Shown piece after piece: positions 1 through 7,226 of a stretch of 10,799 nt of DNA (the stretch's first letter is position 1; each line of letters begins with the position of its first letter). Position numbers and translations under genes: made by a program. The notes beneath the pieces are model-generated. The model saw only the letters and a program-made list of their open reading frames with translations. It was not told the DNA's origin and searched no databases. This DNA is from Singulisphaera sp. GP187. Its GTDB lineage: Bacteria; Planctomycetota; Phycisphaerae; Phycisphaerales; SM1A02. The stretch spans positions 1-10,799 of the forward strand of contig CAMDEL010000035.1 in assembly GCA_945896765.1 (NCBI GenBank). Reading direction: 5' to 3'.

Positions 1-2126
1 CGTTGAAGCGCTGCCTTTATCTGCGCAGCTTTTATGCCGACTGATTTCGCTGATTCTTCACGCTTTTGCATCGAAAGATAAAAATCTCCCCATCGAGATT
101 GATCGTTGGTCTTGCCAAAATTTGACCAACCAATTTCGTTGAGGCGCAAGATGCGCCAGTACCCAACGACGGCCTGATGCATCCCTTGTGCGGACTTTTT
201 CAGTTCATCAAATTTCGGAGCAAGAACCTCCGCAACTTTGGCGCAGTCGATCGGTCCCAATCGAACGCCAGTGACTGCAAGAATTGCATTGGCATTTTCT
301 TCGCCTCCCTCCACGCCATCAAATGCAGAATCCAATCCTGGCCAATACGCACCACAGATTCGACCGATATGCAGCATCTCGACAATCTTTGCCTGATTTG
401 GTTCTGCGACGGCACCTGCAACATCGACAAAGAATCGGTCTTCGATTTCACGGCGAATCTTTTCTGTCGCAGCGGCGCGCGCAACCCAACGATCAACTTC
501 GGGTTCCTCGTTGATTGCAGTAATTGGAATTGAATCACCACCCGCGGCAGGCGGCGTCGTTTTCTTTGTCAACGCCTCCAATTGATCTGACTCAGGCTTG
601 ATTCGAGCGTCCCATTCCTTCCAATAATCATCCTTGAGATTTTGCAAGATCGCCACCGCACTTGCACTACTCCCAAGTGAGCCAGCAATACGCGACATCC
701 AAGCGTCATCCATTCGCCGAGCATTCCACACTCTCAGATCAGCGTTCTGCGAATCCAACTGACCTTCACTCGAATCAGCCACGGCGATATCAAGCGCACC
801 CGCCTTTGCACCATCGAGAGCTGTCGGGTCTTCTGGGAGGAAGAGCCCCGCTTCCTCAGGCGTTCCAAGTTTTGCCAGAATTTCCCCAGAATCAGGACCA
901 ACAATTGCGGAGATCGCAGCCTGCGCATTTCGAGCTGCATGCATGCGCTTAGAGACATCCGCAGCAATTTCTGTCTCCAAACCATCAAGCGCAGTGCGAT
1001 CTTCGACGGAGTTCTCCTCGAACCATCTTCGGTTTTCCTTCACGACAATTTGGTCCAGCATGCGATCATCCGCCACCTGCCACTGCGCAAAGATCAATCG
1101 AATCGCCTCGCGCTGATCATCGCTGAGTCGCTTCACTCGAAGTGCAGAATTTGCTGATTGATCGACACCACTTCCAGAACCATCGTCAAACTGCGGATAC
1201 GCAGCTGCGAGATATGCACTGCGAAATCTGCGTGCAAATTTCGAATCGTGACGCGCCAAGACATCCCACGTAGCGCGATATGCACGGGCGCTGCTTTCAC
1301 GAAGCGCTTTGCACAATTCAATAACTGGCTTTCGAACTTTGTTGTATGCCGCTTCAGAAGCGTTCATCAAATCTTTCAAATGCTGTTCGTCCATCTCGCC
1401 GACATTCTGCGCATTCACCAGTTCGGTTCCAGATAATGCCGCCGCCATTTCGACAGTCGCCTTCATCGATGCCACGACCAGTTCCCGAAGAATTTTTCCT
1501 TGGCGACCATCAAAATCACTCAGCGTGCGATCGCATTCCATTGAGACTTCTGCCGCAGATTCGACTTTGCTCCAATCTAAACTTCGTAACAAGACTGCAA
1601 CATCAACATCTTCCTCCTCCAAAGAAAAGAAAATTTGCCCAGTCCTCCACACTGCTCGCTCGCGTGTGGCGTGTGCTCGTGCAAGACCAACGTGCATTGA
1701 CTCTGGCAATGCAATACGAACAGCATCAAAGAGCGTTTGATCGAGAGCCGTGCTGCGTTTGATCAGCGCGAGATATGTATCCATTATCTTTTGAGTTTCA
1801 TCATGGCTGGGCAGCCGATCGCCGATCGAAAAATCTCGCATCTTGTCTTGGAATCGCTGAATCTGTTGATCGCGTAGTTGCAAGCAACTTTCAAGATATT
1901 TCACATGCGCCGCTTCAACGGCCGCGTATTGATCGCGATATTCAACGCCATTCTTCTTGAGTAAATCCGCAAACTCGATCAACCCGATTGGGTCTGCGAA
2001 TGTTCCAGACGTGCCTTGGCTTCGCGCATTCGTGGAGAAAAAAATTGTCGAAAAAATAAATACAAACGATGCACAACGAATTCGCTTCCACCACCTCACC
2101 ACATTTGGTGCGGTGAGCGCAATCAC
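1..2126 (-). CDS. Large exported hypothetical protein (3' end beyond window)
   Basis: Reading the minus strand from a GTG at 2126 gives 708 codons with no stop, running off the left edge. The frame starts inside the stop codon region of the upstream dinB-like gene (4-base overlap), which suggests translational coupling; a GGGG run sits 8 bases upstream. Two other in-frame GTGs (2102, 2099) would give a shorter N-terminus. All three leave a basic n-region (RWWKRIR), a hydrophobic stretch (about residues 18-30) and a possible cleavage site near STNA or RSQG, so export is likely. The mature part is Ala, Glu, Asp and Arg rich and looks mostly helical, with a coiled-coil-like stretch around residues 60-95 and a flexible Thr/Pro/Gly linker near 520-530. 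I recognise no family or catalytic motif. Only the N-terminal part is visible. The function is unknown; a periplasmic or cell-surface role is inferred from the signal peptide alone. Confidence 0.8.
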   Translation of the reverse strand, partial: MIALTAPNVVRWWKRIRCASFVFIFSTIFFSTNARSQGTSGTFADPIGLIEFADLLKKNGVEYRDQYAAVEAAHVKYLESCLQLRDQQIQRFQDKMRDFSIGDRLPSHDETQKIMDTYLALIKRSTALDQTLFDAVRIALPESMHVGLARAHATRERAVWRTGQIFFSLEEEDVDVAVLLRSLDWSKVESAAEVSMECDRTLSDFDGRQGKILRELVVASMKATVEMAAALSGTELVNAQNVGEMDEQHLKDLMNASEAAYNKVRKPVIELCKALRESSARAYRATWDVLARHDSKFARRFRSAYLAAAYPQFDDGSGSGVDQSANSALRVKRLSDDQREAIRLIFAQWQVADDRMLDQIVVKENRRWFEENSVEDRTALDGLETEIAADVSKRMHAARNAQAAISAIVGPDSGEILAKLGTPEEAGLFLPEDPTALDGAKAGALDIAVADSSEGQLDSQNADLRVWNARRMDDAWMSRIAGSLGSSASAVAILQNLKDDYWKEWDARIKPESDQLEALTKKTTPPAAGGDSIPITAINEEPEVDRWVARAAATEKIRREIEDRFFVDVAGAVAEPNQAKIVEMLHIGRICGAYWPGLDSAFDGVEGGEENANAILAVTGVRLGPIDCAKVAEVLAPKFDELKKSAQGMHQAVVGYWRILRLNEIGWSNFGKTNDQSRWGDFYLSMQKREESAKSVGIKAAQIKAALQ

Positions 2127-2620
2127 ATCGCAGACCCCAAGTTCATCACTCGACGCCACGCGCTGATTTGTCCCAAGTGCATTTGATTATGTGAAAGACA
2201 CATGAATGCGACCATTGCTCCAACCGTTGGCAACTTTTCCGCCATTTGCGCCATCGGATTTGCTTGTGCGAAAACAGATTCATCAACTCCTGGAAGAATG
2301 TCAGCGACCTTCGTCCAACCCTTGGTGAATTCCGCGATGAGCGCATCCTTCGATGGATACAAGCCGGGGCGATCAACGCAAGGTGATCCGTGCTTGAAAA
2401 GCTCTTCATAACCTGCTGGAGCGTCGCCGAGTTCTTTGTGGCCAAGCATGCCAGCAACAGCTGACGCATACAACGCCAAATGTCCGATGCAGAATCCAGC
2501 ACTATTCAGATCTGCCCGTGGCATATGTGAAAATATGTCTGCAGGAATCGTCTGCACGAGTTTGTCTGCATATCCCAAAGTCAGTCGAAGTCCTGGCGCA
2601 ATCATGTTTCCTGTGTTCAT
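2123..2620 (-). CDS. DinB-superfamily (DinB_2-like) metal-binding protein
   Basis: The 165-residue protein fits the DinB/YfiT-like four-helix-bundle superfamily in size and motif layout. A His in GHLALYA (H47) and two in the C-terminal SHNQMHLGQ motif (H144, H148) match the usual three-histidine metal site, with GQ and an Arg-rich tail following as in many family members. Members include thiol-dependent transferases (bacillithiol or mycothiol S-transferases) and many damage-inducible proteins of unknown role; the substrate here cannot be told. No signal peptide is seen, so it is probably cytoplasmic. It lies 26 bases after the ThiF-type gene and overlaps the next gene by 4 bases, so it is probably part of the same transcript. 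The ATG at 2620 lacks a clear ribosome binding site; an ATG five codons in, preceded by AGGA, is an alternative. Confidence 0.8.
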   Translation of the reverse strand: MNTGNMIAPGLRLTLGYADKLVQTIPADIFSHMPRADLNSAGFCIGHLALYASAVAGMLGHKELGDAPAGYEELFKHGSPCVDRPGLYPSKDALIAEFTKGWTKVADILPGVDESVFAQANPMAQMAEKLPTVGAMVAFMCLSHNQMHLGQISAWRRVMNLGSAM

Positions 2621-2646
2621 ACAAATAAGATACCCGCCAGTGTGGA

Positions 2647-3711
2647 TCAGAGTCCGATGTACTGGGTATAAATTCTTCGCGCATCGCTCGGTTCGGGCGA
2701 GCCTCGCACGATCGCTCGCCCATCTGCAAACACTGTCAATTCATACAAATCCCCAGTGGATGTTCGCTCGGATCGCAACGCTCCACGCATTCGACCACTC
2801 TCGACTGTGAACTCGCCATGGGCCATGAGCCGCAACGCGAGTCCATCCAAGTCAATTGAAGTAGAACCTGCAGGCAATATCTGCACAGCATTTCGTCCGC
2901 ACAAAATGGTTGCCTGCGAAGATCGAGCGCCATCAAGAAAATCCAAACGCCCTTGCATGCATGCGGCGCAATCATTGGTGCGTGCCGACGATCCCAACTT
3001 CGTTCGACGCAATCGCCCAGTCGCAAGATCGAAACTGACAAGATCGCTGTCGTGATCTTCGAAGATTCCCGCGAGATATCGCAGAGCCGATCCAACTGCA
3101 AATCCTGCTGCGACTGCAACTGCTGGACCGAAGACTCCCGCACGATCACACGTCGGCGCGACTCCAGGATTCGGCGGTTCTGGAAAGAGGCATCGCAAGC
3201 ACGGACCAACCCTCGGCAAAATCGGAAATGTCATTCCCTCATATCCAACAGCGCCGCAGTACATGTATGGAATCGCGCGGCGAAGTCCCAGATCATTCAG
3301 CAGATATCGCGTTTCAAAATTGTCCAGCCCATCGATGATGATGTCCGCGCCTTCTGCATATTGCAGAGCATTTTCCGCGCGGAAATCATCGACCCATCCG
3401 CGCACAGAAATCGATGGGTCGATTGCACGCACACGCTTTGCAGCTGCTTCTGCTTTGGGAACACCACGCTTCGCATCGTCATCAGTAAAAAGCGATTGCC
3501 TCTGAAGATTCGTGGGCTCGACCACATCGCGGTCAATGATTGTCAATCGACCGACGCCAGCACGCACAAGCAAATCCACCGACGCACATCCCAGCGCTCC
3601 GCATCCCACAACGAGTGCGTGTGAATTCTCAAGACGCTTTTGCGCTTCAATAGAAAAACCAGGCAGAATGATCTGACGGTGAAAACGACCGAATTGATTC
3701 GGCGTGTCCAC
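2647..3711 (-). CDS. ThiF/MoeB/HesA-family E1-like adenylyltransferase
   Basis: The 354-residue protein is an E1-like enzyme that should adenylate the C-terminal Gly-Gly of a ubiquitin-like sulfur carrier (MoaD, ThiS or similar). Visible motifs: the nucleotide loop GCGALG (36-41), Asp60 ending the second strand, NLQRQ with Arg71, Lys86 after GVP, and DGLDN with Asp130, all in MoeB-like positions. Two CxxC pairs (C171/C174 and C248/C251) form the usual structural zinc site. Cys188 in TCDRAGVFGP is at the usual conserved cysteine position. The C-terminus (about 266-354) is not a rhodanese domain; it begins CGRNAVQ and ends with DGRAIVRG and a YTQYIGL tail, a module I recall from some other ThiF-family proteins. 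The start is a GTG only 9 bases after the rpsG stop, without a Shine-Dalgarno, so reinitiation is likely. No carrier, thiG or moa genes lie nearby, so thiamine, molybdopterin or another pathway cannot be chosen. Confidence 0.87.
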   Translation of the reverse strand: MDTPNQFGRFHRQIILPGFSIEAQKRLENSHALVVGCGALGCASVDLLVRAGVGRLTIIDRDVVEPTNLQRQSLFTDDDAKRGVPKAEAAAKRVRAIDPSISVRGWVDDFRAENALQYAEGADIIIDGLDNFETRYLLNDLGLRRAIPYMYCGAVGYEGMTFPILPRVGPCLRCLFPEPPNPGVAPTCDRAGVFGPAVAVAAGFAVGSALRYLAGIFEDHDSDLVSFDLATGRLRRTKLGSSARTNDCAACMQGRLDFLDGARSSQATILCGRNAVQILPAGSTSIDLDGLALRLMAHGEFTVESGRMRGALRSERTSTGDLYELTVFADGRAIVRGSPEPSDARRIYTQYIGL

Positions 3712-3720
3712 TGCCGGCGC

Positions 3721-4215
3721 TTACCAGGCGAAGTGAGCGAACGCTTTGTTCGCATCGGCCATACGGTGCGTGTTTTCACGCGTGGTGACCGCTTTGCCTT
3801 CGTTCTTCGCTGCGTCGAACAATTCCTTCGCAAGGCGCAGAGCAATTGGCTTGCCCTTTTCCGAACGAATGGCTTCGAGAATCCAGCGGAAGGTGAGGCT
3901 CTGCGCGCGACGTCGATTCAACGGCATCGGCACTTGATAATTTGCACCACCGACGCGCTTCGATCGCACTTCGACGGCAGGGCGAACATTGTCAATTGCT
4001 CGGTGAAAAAGCTCGATCGCAGTCTTTGGCAACGCTTCCGACTTTTCTTTGTCGAGGCGATTTTGCACCATTTCGAGGGCGTCATAAACAGCCTTCTGTG
4101 CAGTGGCTTTCTTGCCGCCGTACATGAGGCAATTGATGAACTTGGCGACGACAAGATCCTGAAATCGTGGATCAGGCTTGAGTTGAGATTCGCTGGCTGT
4201 GAACTGCTTTGGCAT
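3721..4215 (-). CDS. rpsG: 30S ribosomal protein S7
   Basis: The 164 residues match S7, the primary 16S rRNA-binding protein that nucleates the 30S head and lies near the E site. Recognisable segments are DPRFQDLVVAKFINCLM with GGKK (residues 15-36), the A-E-I-V-like helix region, the NVRPAVEVRSKRVGGANYQVP block (75-95) and the RRAQSLTFRWI helix with the C-terminal ENTHRMADANKAFAHF. It is slightly longer than the typical 156 residues because of the N-terminus. An AGGAG site six bases before the ATG supports the start. It follows rpsL on the same strand, as in the str operon, but fusA and tuf do not follow; a ThiF-family gene does. Confidence 0.97.
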   Translation of the reverse strand: MPKQFTASESQLKPDPRFQDLVVAKFINCLMYGGKKATAQKAVYDALEMVQNRLDKEKSEALPKTAIELFHRAIDNVRPAVEVRSKRVGGANYQVPMPLNRRRAQSLTFRWILEAIRSEKGKPIALRLAKELFDAAKNEGKAVTTRENTHRMADANKAFAHFAW

Positions 4216-4220
4216 AACTG

Positions 4221-4226
4221 ACTCCT
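4221..4226 (-). promoter_or_regulatory. Ribosome binding site of rpsG
   Basis: AGGAGT on the minus strand lies six bases upstream of the rpsG ATG. It is the clearest Shine-Dalgarno site in the left half of the window and fixes the S7 start. Confidence 0.75.
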
Positions 4227-4252
4227 AAAAAAACTGACTCCGAGCGGGGCTA

Positions 4253-4270
4253 TCACGCAAAATTGCGTGA
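4253..4270. repeat. 8-2-8 inverted repeat in the rpsL-rpsG spacer
   Basis: TCACGCAA, two bases, then TTGCGTGA form a perfect 8-base palindrome with a 2-base centre, about 38 bases upstream of rpsG. The tiny centre suits a dimeric protein-binding site better than an RNA hairpin, although a seven-pair stem with a four-base loop is also possible. A role in controlling rpsG, for example S7 feedback or a separate promoter, is inference. Confidence 0.45.
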
Positions 4271-4359
4271 GTATGTTCACCGCGGCACTGGAGGTTGGAC
4301 ATCTCCGGAGAAATGCGCCGCGATTACTGCCTTACGAGCGGAACGTCCGTCTCGCAACC

Positions 4360-4406
4360 GGTTTTCGAGGAAACCAGAAAAACCTTTTGAACCATGAAAT
4401 TCATGG
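4360..4406 (-). repeat. Two short inverted repeats downstream of rpsL
   Basis: Within the 210-base rpsL-rpsG spacer, bases 4360-4375 pair as a 7-base stem (GGTTTTC with GGAAACC, one G-T pair, 2-base centre), and 4392-4406 as CCATGAA/TTCATGG around a single base. In the minus-strand transcript both lie just after the rpsL stop. Neither is followed by a clear U-run, so a strong intrinsic terminator is not supported; they may be attenuating, processing or mRNA-stabilising structures. Apart from these repeats, the palindrome at 4253-4270 and the rpsG ribosome binding site, I see nothing in the spacer. Confidence 0.35.
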
Positions 4407-4425
4407 CTCATTGATTCGTGCAAAC

Positions 4426-4815
4426 TTATTTCTTCTTGGCAACGACGGCCTTGCGCTTCACACCGTAAAGCGAACGACCCTTCTTGCGACCGTCAACTCC
4501 GAGGCAATCAAGCGTGCCACGCACAACGTGATATCGAACACCGGGGAGATCTCGAACACGACCGCCGCGCACAAGCACGATCGAATGCTCTTGAAGATTG
4601 TGGCCTTCGCCACCGATATATGCAGTAATTTCTCGACCGTTTGAAAGTCGAACTCGAGCGACCTTGCGGAGCGCAGAATTTGGCTTCTTTGGGGTGACCG
4701 TCTTCACCTGAAGGCAAACGCCACGGCGTTGTGGGCATGCTGCAAGGTCATTGACCTTACTCTTGGTGATTGGATTGCGGCGAGGTTTGCGGACGAGCTG
4801 GTTAATTGTTGGCAT
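4426..4815 (-). CDS. rpsL: 30S ribosomal protein S12
   Basis: The 129-residue protein aligns without gaps to bacterial S12 through residue 105, from MPTINQLVRKPR to the GVKRKAVVAKKK tail. S12 sits at the decoding centre and controls accuracy. TPKKPNSALRK (41-51) holds the Lys43 loop and GGRVRDLPGVRYH (84-96) the second decoding loop, including Asp89, the RimO methylthiolation site in E. coli. Residue 88 is Arg, where E. coli has Lys; Lys-to-Arg at this site is a known streptomycin-resistance change. The frame stays open upstream to 4932, but the extra 39 residues are unlike S12, so the ATG at 4815 is chosen even though no Shine-Dalgarno precedes it. The gene is divergent from rpmF and heads the minus-strand cluster. 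Confidence 0.97.
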   Translation of the reverse strand: MPTINQLVRKPRRNPITKSKVNDLAACPQRRGVCLQVKTVTPKKPNSALRKVARVRLSNGREITAYIGGEGHNLQEHSIVLVRGGRVRDLPGVRYHVVRGTLDCLGVDGRKKGRSLYGVKRKAVVAKKK

Positions 4816-4889
4816 ATGTGGTCGCTTTGTGGCTGGTTGGGAAATGTACCGAAGATCCTCCGCGAAGGCAACCTCATTAGGAACAATCC

Positions 4890-4917
4890 TTGACAGATTG
4901 CAATGGTCGGCTAGACT
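4890..4917 (+). promoter_or_regulatory. Predicted sigma-70-like promoter of the rpmF-plsX-fab cluster
   Basis: A perfect TTGACA (4890-4895) and a TAGACT -10-like box (4912-4917; 4 of 6 consensus bases) are separated by 16 bases. Transcription would start near 4924, giving an untranslated leader of about 36 bases with a weak CCCC/GGGG hairpin (4927-4939). It lies in the divergent rpsL/rpmF intergenic region and points toward rpmF. No equally good box pair is seen for rpsL on the other strand. Confidence 0.6.
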
Positions 4918-4944
4918 GACTCTCCGCCCCATACCGGGGTCTTA

Positions 4945-4950
4945 AGAGGA
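4945..4950 (+). promoter_or_regulatory. Ribosome binding site of rpmF
   Basis: AGAGGA lies nine bases before the ATG at 4960 and supports that start over the ATG four codons in. Confidence 0.55.
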
Positions 4951-4959
4951 CTAAATCAC

Positions 4960-5145
4960 ATGAATCCCGTAATGAAAACATCGCCTGGACGAACGCGCCG
5001 GCGCCGAAATCACCAAGCTCTCCGAGCTGCCCACACTGTCACCTGCCCAAATTGCGGTGCAACCAAGCGACCTCACCATGCCTGCTCATCATGCGGCTAT
5101 GTGCGCCCTGGACTGCAACTCAAGGGATTCCAGGCAAACGCCTGA
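4960..5145 (+). CDS. rpmF: 50S ribosomal protein L32
   Basis: The 61-residue basic protein has the L32 layout: a short KTS start, an Arg-rich segment (RTRRRRNHQAL, residues 11-21) that binds 23S rRNA, then a zinc ribbon CPNCG...CSSCGY with Cys29, Cys32, Cys42 and Cys45. All four zinc ligands are kept, so this is the zinc-binding form. rpmF directly upstream of plsX and the fab genes is a widely conserved arrangement linking ribosome and membrane synthesis. It is the first gene after the predicted promoter, with plsX 9 bases after its stop. Confidence 0.95.
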   Translation: MNPVMKTSPGRTRRRRNHQALRAAHTVTCPNCGATKRPHHACSSCGYVRPGLQLKGFQANA

Positions 5146-5154
5146 TAGCAACCG

Positions 5155-6171
5155 ATGCGAATTGGCATCGATGTCATGGGCGGAGACAACGCTCCCGATG
5201 AGATATTGAAGGGTTGCTTTACTGCACTTGCAAATCTCGCACCAGATATTCAAATTGTCCTTATCGGTGATGCTGGTTTGATCAATGAAGCGATCGCCGA
5301 ACGCGGCATCAAATCAACACAAATCGAAGTTGTTGGAACCACCGAAGTCATCGGTATGGACGAATCGCCCGTCGATGCGGTGCGCGCGAAGAAGGATTCA
5401 TCGCTTGTGATCATGGGGAGAATGGCATCACCCAAGTTGCCAAATCGACTTGATGCAATTATTTCTGCGGGCAATACTGGCGCTTGTGTCGCCGCGGCTC
5501 AACTTCACATGCGACGACTCGAAGGCGTCATCCGACCGGGCATCGCAGTGACCGTACCAACATTTGCAGGACCGATCGTGTTGATCGATGTCGGCGCGAA
5601 CATCGAGCCAAAAGCAAGTCATCTCGCGCAGTATGGCGTGATGGGCGACATCTATGCGCGACGCGTTCTGGGAATCGAAAATCCACGTGTCGCTCTGATG
5701 AATGTCGGCGGCGAAGAACAAAAAGGAACGCAAGAAGTACGCGATGCTCGCGATCTTTTGCGCGCCACTGAAGGACTCAATTTCACTGGATTTGTCGAAG
5801 GAAGAGGCGTATTTAATGGCGAAGCCGATGTGGTAATCACCGATGGAATCGTCGGAAATGTCATGTTGAAAATGGCCGAAGGTCTTTCTTCTGGAATCTT
5901 CAGGGCTCTTGCCAAAGAAGTCTTCGCAATCGATCCAACACTCGCATCGCGACTCGAACCAGTGGTCAAGAGTTTGTATGCGAAATATGACTATCACGAA
6001 TACGGCGGCGCTCCACTTCTTGGCGTGAATGGAGTCTGCCTCATCTCGCACGGATCAAGTGTTGCCCGAACAATTACCAACGCAATCCGACGTGCTCACA
6101 ATTTTGTCGAACTTGGCGTGAACGAAGAAATCGTCACGCGGCTCGCTGCTGCGGCACACCTCATCGCATGA
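5155..6171 (+). CDS. plsX: Phosphate acyltransferase PlsX
   Basis: PlsX converts acyl-ACP and phosphate to acyl-phosphate, the donor that PlsY uses to acylate glycerol-3-phosphate in phospholipid synthesis. It is a peripheral cytoplasmic enzyme. The 338 residues are the usual family length. Clear signatures are the N-terminal IGIDVMGGDNAP (3-14), SAGNTGA in the middle (about 104-110), a DVGAN segment, NVGGEEQKGT, the GFVEGRG and ITDGIVGNV segments and the C-terminal GGAPLLGVNG and SHGSS motifs. The ATG is 9 bases after the rpmF stop and lacks a Shine-Dalgarno, which fits coupling to rpmF. Its stop overlaps the fabH start (ATGA). Confidence 0.97.
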   Translation: MRIGIDVMGGDNAPDEILKGCFTALANLAPDIQIVLIGDAGLINEAIAERGIKSTQIEVVGTTEVIGMDESPVDAVRAKKDSSLVIMGRMASPKLPNRLDAIISAGNTGACVAAAQLHMRRLEGVIRPGIAVTVPTFAGPIVLIDVGANIEPKASHLAQYGVMGDIYARRVLGIENPRVALMNVGGEEQKGTQEVRDARDLLRATEGLNFTGFVEGRGVFNGEADVVITDGIVGNVMLKMAEGLSSGIFRALAKEVFAIDPTLASRLEPVVKSLYAKYDYHEYGGAPLLGVNGVCLISHGSSVARTITNAIRRAHNFVELGVNEEIVTRLAAAAHLIA

Positions 6172-7172
6172 ACAATCCCGCTCCGCCCTTTGGCGTCCGC
6201 ATTCGCGGCACGGGATCTTGCGTACCAGAACGCATTCTGACAAATGATGATTTGTCCAAAGTGATGGATACCACCGACGAGTGGATTTTTCAGCGCACTG
6301 GTATTCGCGAACGACGCGTCTGCGATCCCATGACTGAAGGAACATTCACGATGGCCAGAGACGCGCTGAAGAATGCGCTCGATGCCGCGGAGATGAAAGG
6401 TTCTGATCTTGATTTGATCATCGTGGGAACTGTGACTGCGGAAATGACTTGTCCTTCAGTCGCTGCGAGAGTTGGTGCGGCACTTGGCGCTGTTCCTGCT
6501 GCTGCATTCGATCTTTCGGCCGCATGCTGCGGATTTGTCTACAGCATGAATCTTGCACAAGCGCTCATCCAATCAGGGCAATTTCGCAGCATTGGCGTGG
6601 TCGGCGCCGAAGCGATGAGCACTATTGTCGATTATCAAGATCGCACCGTATCAATTCTCTTCGGCGACTCCGCAGGTGCTGCGGTGTTGACGCGCGATCC
6701 TGATCCGCGAATCGGATGCTTGTATCAAACCATGGGATCGGATGGCAGCGGATGGAGTTCGCTCTATCTGCCCCGTCGTCCGCAAGAAGTTCCTGCGAGT
6801 GACGCTGACAATCCGATTCGTCTTGGAAATCTTCGCATGAACGGCAAAGAAGTCTTTCGATTCGCTGTGACAAAGTTTCGCGAAGTGATTGAAGACGCAA
6901 TGACCAAGACCAATTTGACGGCGGAAAGTGTCGGCCAAGTCGTCTGCCATCAATCGAATGTTCGCATCATCGAAGCGGCTCGAGAAAAATTAGGATTGCC
7001 CCACGAGAAGGTCTATATAAACATTGATCGATTCGGAAATAGTTCTGCAGGCAGCGTCGGGCTCTGTCTCGATCAATTGTGGAGAGCAGGCAAGATCGAA
7101 AAGGAACGGCCATTTGTGATGGTTGCCTTCGGTGGCGGTCTGACTTGGGCCAGCGGCGTTTGGCGTATTTGA
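6168..7172 (+). CDS. fabH: 3-oxoacyl-ACP synthase III (FabH)
   Basis: FabH condenses acetyl-CoA (or another short acyl-CoA) with malonyl-ACP to start fatty-acid chains. The 334-residue protein holds the full Cys-His-Asn triad: Cys120 in DLSAACCGF, His261 in CHQSN and Asn291 in FGNSSAGS. The N-terminal DTTDEWIFQRTGIRERR (34-50) and the C-terminal AFGGGLTWASGV are also typical. A second Cys follows the catalytic one, where many homologues have Ala or Ser. The start overlaps the plsX stop by four bases. Acyl-CoA preference (straight or branched) cannot be read from the sequence by eye. Confidence 0.97.
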   Translation: MNNPAPPFGVRIRGTGSCVPERILTNDDLSKVMDTTDEWIFQRTGIRERRVCDPMTEGTFTMARDALKNALDAAEMKGSDLDLIIVGTVTAEMTCPSVAARVGAALGAVPAAAFDLSAACCGFVYSMNLAQALIQSGQFRSIGVVGAEAMSTIVDYQDRTVSILFGDSAGAAVLTRDPDPRIGCLYQTMGSDGSGWSSLYLPRRPQEVPASDADNPIRLGNLRMNGKEVFRFAVTKFREVIEDAMTKTNLTAESVGQVVCHQSNVRIIEAAREKLGLPHEKVYINIDRFGNSSAGSVGLCLDQLWRAGKIEKERPFVMVAFGGGLTWASGVWRI

Positions 7173-7226
7173 TCAGTAAAACAAGTATTTTTTGCACTTC
7201 ACGCAAACAGTTCTGAGAAGATTTCT

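Noticed and set aside
1309..1762. Plus-strand frames of about 140 residues
   Set aside because: They lie antisense to the continuous 708-codon minus-strand frame, overlap one another, and have Ser/Arg-rich composition without motifs or ribosome binding sites.
2953..3624. Plus-strand frame of 223 residues
   Set aside because: It is antisense to the ThiF-family gene, which carries all expected motifs; the opposite frame has no recognisable domain.
4816..4932. N-terminal extension of S12 from an ATG at 4932
   Set aside because: The 39 extra residues do not resemble S12, while MPTINQLVRKPR at 4815 is the canonical N-terminus.
5428..6051. Minus-strand frame of 207 residues
   Set aside because: It is a shadow of plsX, rich in Cys, His, Ile and Asp with no domain pattern.
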